17,951 nucleotides of DNA from Acidobacteriota bacterium (GTDB taxonomy: Bacteria; Acidobacteriota; Terriglobia; Terriglobales; Acidobacteriaceae): NCBI GenBank assembly GCA_021802085.1, contig JAKAAZ010000055.1:1-17951 (forward strand), written 5' to 3'. Below the pieces are notes generated by a model. That model was not told where the DNA came from. It did no database searches and saw only the letters and a list, made by a program, of their open reading frames with translations. Shown in pieces: positions 14,981-17,951 of the stretch (position 1 is the first letter of the stretch; each line of letters begins with the position of its first letter). Made by a program: the position numbers and the translations under genes.

Positions 14981-16903
14981 CTACGGTTGCCGGACAACCC
15001 CGGTTCTAGCATCCGCAATCGAGATGTGATTCAGGTCCAATGTGGCTCCAATCACTCGGTTCAATTCAACGCGCGATTTCTCGTAGTCTGTCTCCGCCGC
15101 TACCAGGGCCGATTCCGCCACCGATAGGTCGTGCTGGGCGGAAAGTGTCTGGTAGCTCGAACCTGCTCCCAGCTTTTGTTCCTGCTGAGTAATTTCGAAG
15201 GTCTTTTCGGCCAGATCGCGCGACTGTCCCGCTGCTTCCACCCGGGCCCGCTTCTGCTCCAGCGCATAGGCCGCGTTGGTTACTTCGATTTGGATCTGTT
15301 TTTTCAACTGCTGAGCGCGAAGCTCCGCCTGCCGATATTCAAGCTCGGAGCGGTACTGGTCGGCTTTGGCCACCCGGTTGCGCAGCGGGATCTGCAACTG
15401 AAGGCCCACCAGATAGTCGGGGGATGAATTGTTGAACGCGCGGGAAACCGCGCCCGGCCAGTCCTTCGGAACAGTGGACGCGTTTGTTCCTTCAAATGCG
15501 GGATTCAATTGTCCGGATAGTCCGGTGCCACCATAATACCCTTCGAGCGCGAGGCTGGGCAGTAGCGCATTCTCAGCGGATTTCCGTGTGATTTTACGGT
15601 TTTCAAGATCGAGCGCGGATTCGTACAACTCCGGTCTATTCTGCATGGCTTCGGCAACCATCTGTTGCAAGGGCGGCTCGGCAGCGTCATCCTGCAAACG
15701 CATCGACGTTGTCGGCACGATCGGCATAGCGGCCAGCATTGGGTCGTCGAGGTTCTTGGTCAGCGCATTCTTTAGCAAGAGTTCTTGAAAAAGTAGCGTG
15801 GTCTTGGCGATGGTCATATCCTGTTTGCGCTGGGCCACCTCGCCTTCGGCCTTCAGGACGTCCATCTGCGGAATCGCTTGCAACTCCAACTGCTTTTTGT
15901 CGCTCTCGAAAGTCTGCTGCGCAAAATCGAGCGAACGTTCCTTTACTTGCTCGTCGTCATATGCGTTCACCAGGTCCCAATACATGTTGCCAATCTGGCT
16001 GATGCTGGTGATGATCTGATCTTTAAAGCTGGCGTCGGTGATCTTCCGGTTATTTTTGGCGATCAGGAGATAACGCAGGTTCGGCAGGAACCCAAATCCG
16101 GCAAGCAGCGGCTGGATAATCTCGAAATTGTAATAGCTTCCCAGTTGCGGAGAGAGACTGGTAAAGATGCTATTGGTCGCCGAACGATTGTTGTAGAAGC
16201 GGAAATCGACCGTCGCTCCCGTCGGAAGCGACTGCGTATATTTCACATTGCCGATAAATGTGTTCAGTTGGAACGATGGCACACCGTAGAGCTGAAGGTC
16301 CGAGAGCGGCTGCGTGTAATGTTCCAGGCTAAATGTCCCCGTGATAAGCGGATCGTAGGAGTTCACAATCGTTCCGGTGCCGAGCGTTGACTGCACCAGG
16401 CCCGAGGATCCCGCGCCTGCACCGCCCGCACCGCTGGAAGTACCGCCGGCTCCCCCGCCGGCTCCGGCCCCGGCGGCTCCCGTGCCTACTCCGCCAACGC
16501 CTGCGCCAGGAGTGTTCTGCACCACACCGGTATCCACGCCGCGAAAGAATCCACCCGCCTTGGTGCGCTCAATGTCCGTCTCTGCAATAGGAATGTTAAA
16601 GCGGGCAATGGCGATGTCCAGGTTGTTTTCCAGCGCCAGCACAATTGCATCGTGCAACGAGAGGTACAGCTTGCCGTCCTGGATCAACCCGTCGATACGC
16701 GGAGAGTTGGCAAGATCCGGTTCCGGTACATGCGTCGGCAGATACGTCGTGAACGGATCGTTGGAGTGGGGAATATCAAGTCGTAGTTGCGGAGCTTCAA
16801 CAGCCGCCTGTTGCGAAAACGAAACTGTTCCAGTTGCCAATACGCCCAGGGCAGCACTGACCCGCAGAAATACCTTCCAATCGAATCTACTAAGGCTCCT
16901 CAC
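14981..16903 (-). CDS. TolC-family outer-membrane efflux protein
   Basis: A protein of 640 residues starting at GTG 16901-16903. This start overlaps the ATPase stop by 4 bases (GTGA) and has AGAGGG about 7 bases upstream; an ATG at 16960 would overlap the ATPase by 61 bases without better signals. Residues 1-31 form a signal peptide (FLRVSAALGVLATGTVSFS). The mature protein has two outer-membrane efflux repeats: SLHDAIVLALENNLDIAIARFNI early, then long helices around DVLKAEGEVAQRKQDM, MQNRPELYESALDLENRKIT and RSELEYRQAELRAQQLKKQI, ending SSYQTLSAQHDLSVAESALVAAETDYEKS. It should form a trimeric channel taking substrate from the ABC pump through an adaptor that is not in the window. It is longer than classic TolC (about 470-490 residues), partly because of an N-terminal extension and a glycine/alanine-rich insert at about 132-168. 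The regulator gene starts 45 bases downstream. Confidence 0.92.
   Translation of the reverse strand: MRSLSRFDWKVFLRVSAALGVLATGTVSFSQQAAVEAPQLRLDIPHSNDPFTTYLPTHVPEPDLANSPRIDGLIQDGKLYLSLHDAIVLALENNLDIAIARFNIPIAETDIERTKAGGFFRGVDTGVVQNTPGAGVGGVGTGAAGAGAGGGAGGTSSGAGGAGAGSSGLVQSTLGTGTIVNSYDPLITGTFSLEHYTQPLSDLQLYGVPSFQLNTFIGNVKYTQSLPTGATVDFRFYNNRSATNSIFTSLSPQLGSYYNFEIIQPLLAGFGFLPNLRYLLIAKNNRKITDASFKDQIITSISQIGNMYWDLVNAYDDEQVKERSLDFAQQTFESDKKQLELQAIPQMDVLKAEGEVAQRKQDMTIAKTTLLFQELLLKNALTKNLDDPMLAAMPIVPTTSMRLQDDAAEPPLQQMVAEAMQNRPELYESALDLENRKITRKSAENALLPSLALEGYYGGTGLSGQLNPAFEGTNASTVPKDWPGAVSRAFNNSSPDYLVGLQLQIPLRNRVAKADQYRSELEYRQAELRAQQLKKQIQIEVTNAAYALEQKRARVEAAGQSRDLAEKTFEITQQEQKLGAGSSYQTLSAQHDLSVAESALVAAETDYEKSRVELNRVIGATLDLNHISIADARTGVVRQP
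16400..16510 (-). repeat. glycine/alanine-rich low-complexity tract inside the TolC gene
   Basis: About 37 codons encode almost only Gly, Ala and Ser, with some Val and Thr (for example GAGAGGGAGG), built from degenerate GGx/GCx triplets. The tract interrupts the usual spacing between the first conserved helix and the first beta-hairpin region. Such tracts change in length by slippage. It probably forms a flexible loop rather than part of the barrel. Confidence 0.75.
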
Positions 16904-17607
16904 GCTCTTCCCTCTTCTGACTGCTGCAACTTGGGGCGTGCAGAATCTGAAACGATCCATCCATCGGAAAGCTCGACGGTACGTGTCCCATATGTGGCAT
17001 TCAGGCCGGAATGCGTGACCTGAACAATCGTCGCTCCCTGTTGGTTCAGTTCACGAAATAGCTCCATGATCTCTTTCGCCTGGATAGAATGCAGGTTGCC
17101 GGTCGGCTCATCTGCCAGTAACAGCGCAGGTTTGTGGATGACGGCGCGCGCGATGCCTACCAGTTGCTGTTGACCGCCGGAAAGCTGGGACGGAAAGAGG
17201 TCCTTCTTGGCCACCATGCGGAAGCGATCGAGAACGTCGGCAACCATCGCCTGCCGTTCGGAGGAAGGAATGTTCTTGTACGACAAAGGCAGGTCAATAT
17301 TCTCGGCCACCGTCAAATCATCCAACAGATGATAGCTCTGGAAAACCATGCCCATGCTGCGTCGGGAGAGATCGGCGCGCTGTTTACGGTTCAGTTTGTG
17401 GACGGCCTGCTCGCCAAACCAGTACTCCCCCTGCCAGTCGTCATCCAGCAGACCAAGGATATTCAGAAGCGAAGACTTCCCCGATCCCGAAGGTCCCATG
17501 ATGGTGACAAACTCACCTTCGAGGATTTCCATGTGGATGCGTCGTAGCACCCACGTTTGTCCCACGCCGGACTTGTAGCTGCGGTCGATATTTTTCAATT
17601 GAATCAT
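16900..17607 (-). CDS. MacB/LolD-type ABC transporter ATP-binding protein
   Basis: A protein of 235 residues. ATG 17605-17607 is chosen because AGGTGG lies 7 bases upstream and the product then starts MIQLKNIDRSYKSG, as in this family; the frame stays open to 17688. It shows Walker A GPSGSGKS (38-45), Q-loop Gln90 in GMVFQSYHLLDDLTV, signature LSGGQ (142-146), Walker B ALLLADEPTG with catalytic Glu167, and the switch His199 in VQVTH. The Arg that usually follows the signature (LSGGQQQR) is Leu here, while all ATPase residues are present. Family members power MacB/FtsX-type permeases that export or extract substrates with a TolC channel. The matching permease should lie directly upstream, but only its last codons remain there. 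The stop overlaps the TolC start, so the two are coupled. Confidence 0.95.
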   Translation of the reverse strand: MIQLKNIDRSYKSGVGQTWVLRRIHMEILEGEFVTIMGPSGSGKSSLLNILGLLDDDWQGEYWFGEQAVHKLNRKQRADLSRRSMGMVFQSYHLLDDLTVAENIDLPLSYKNIPSSERQAMVADVLDRFRMVAKKDLFPSQLSGGQQQLVGIARAVIHKPALLLADEPTGNLHSIQAKEIMELFRELNQQGATIVQVTHSGLNATYGTRTVELSDGWIVSDSARPKLQQSEEGRA

Positions 17608-17707
17608 TCTCATTCCACCTATCGAAACCTTGTTCCTGCCTGAAATTGCGTGATAACCCGACGCCGCGCTTAGCAAAGATCGGCACACAAGTTCGTCGTA
17701 TCTTTCT

Positions 17708-17851
17708 CTATTCCTCCCGTAGTATTTCGATGGGTTCCGTCATCGCAGCGCGCCGCGCTGGGACATACGCAGCCAACAAACCGCAGGCCGCTAACAGGAG
17801 ACAAGCAGACAACAACGTAAGCCAGTCCCCTGGATGGACTTTATAAGGGAA
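17708..17851 (-). pseudogene. C-terminal relic of a MacB/FtsX (ADOP-like) permease
   Basis: On the minus strand about 45 codons read YKVHPGDWLTLLSACLLL, then AACGLLAAYVPARRAAMTEP, then IEILREE and a TAG at 17708-17710. This is the last membrane helix and the conserved tail (YVPARRAA, a Pro, and a terminal LRxE) of FtsX-type permeases such as MacB and the ADOP group. No start codon or earlier domain precedes it; the frame meets TAA at 17852-17854. It lies 100 bases upstream of the ATPase gene in the same direction, so it is most simply the end of the cognate permease, cut by the insertion that begins near 17845. It is too short to function. Confidence 0.75.
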
Positions 17852-17856
17852 TTATA
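17851..17856 (-). promoter_or_regulatory. perfect TATAAT facing the efflux operon at the insertion junction
   Basis: The minus strand reads TATAAT across these six bases, pointing towards the permease relic and the ATPase gene. It lies at or just inside the presumed end of the insertion sequence. No good -35 hexamer is visible at 16-18 bases (the matching position reads AGGTTA), and there is no extended TG motif. It may be a weak or hybrid promoter, or a chance match in an AT-rich IS end. Confidence 0.3.
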
Positions 17857-17894
17857 TACTTTACTCCCTGAGCTAACCTATCTAGAATGAGCAC

Positions 17895-17951
17895 ATGAGC
17901 AGATCGACGATCAGTGCTTACGCCTTTTTCAAGCGGTTCCCCAATGAATCA
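17895..17951 (+). CDS. transposase N-terminus, probably IS1595 family (cut by window edge)
   Basis: Only 19 codons are visible before the window ends: MSRSTISAYAFFKRFPNES. The pattern of a short polar start followed by F-F-x-R-F-P and acidic/polar residues resembles the start of the zinc-ribbon N-terminal domain of IS1595-type transposases, where a W and then a CPxC motif would follow. The start lies about 50 bases from the point where permease similarity stops, which is the expected distance from an IS end to its transposase start. The upstream ATG at 17887 runs into TGA after three codons. With so little sequence the family call is tentative, but an insertion also explains the broken permease. 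Confidence 0.5.
   Translation, partial: MSRSTISAYAFFKRFPNES

Noticed and set aside
16904..16960. Earlier ATG start for the TolC protein
   Set aside because: It would overlap the ATPase gene by 61 bases and place a charged stretch before the signal peptide; GTG 16903 has a strong ribosome site and a 4-base stop/start overlap.
16377..17018. Plus-strand proline-rich frame of 213 residues
   Set aside because: It is the antisense of the glycine/alanine-rich TolC tract and the TolC N-terminus (Gly and Ala codons read as Pro and Arg/Ala on the other strand).

Overview
The window looks like a chromosomal stretch from an acidobacterium (Acidobacteriota, probably Terriglobia). The evidence is a PadR regulator overlapping a MacB/FtsX-type permease with the acidobacterial 'ADOP' N-terminal prefix, a second ADOP-like C-terminal relic, moderately high GC, GTG starts, and secreted glycan-related proteins of the DUF1080 and DUF4965/DUF1793 type. 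The assignment rests on gene content only.

Layout. Positions 1-468 hold the 3' end of a GtaA-like glutaminase-family protein. It is followed on the same strand by a secreted DUF1080 (3-keto-disaccharide hydrolase-like) protein at 536-1198. A strong stem-loop separates these from a convergent LarA-like (nickel-pincer racemase/epimerase superfamily) gene at 1275-2549. That gene is divergent from a HugZ-like FMN split-barrel/DUF2470 protein at 2645-3445. A PadR regulator (3569-3919) overlaps by one base an ADOP permease that stops halfway (3919-5136). The 317 bases after it carry only decayed sequence and the leader of gltB.

The centre is the gltBD operon (5454-11493): the two subunits of NADPH-dependent glutamate synthase, complete and overlapping by 8 bases. 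A small three-helix membrane protein of unknown function follows at 11644-11976.

From 17.6 kb back to 12.07 kb the minus strand carries one tightly packed operon: ABC-transporter ATPase, TolC-type outer-membrane channel, NtrC-type sigma-54 response regulator, NtrY-like membrane histidine kinase. The junctions are a 4-base overlap, a 45-base gap and an 11-base overlap. The regulator has an apparent one-base deletion in an A-run that separates its AAA+ core from the Fis-type HTH. Upstream of the ATPase lies only the last ~45 codons of a permease. It is cut off by what looks like the left end of an insertion sequence whose IS1595-like transposase begins at 17895 and leaves the window. The efflux operon has therefore apparently lost its native 5' part, and a perfect TATAAT facing the operon lies at the junction.

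Three genes in 18 kb are broken (ADOP permease, NtrC regulator, efflux permease), all in accessory regions, while gltBD is intact. I found no RNA genes, CRISPR arrays or prophage. The points most worth following up are the frameshifted regulator, the insertion junction with its possible hybrid promoter, and the substrate of the LarA-like enzyme.
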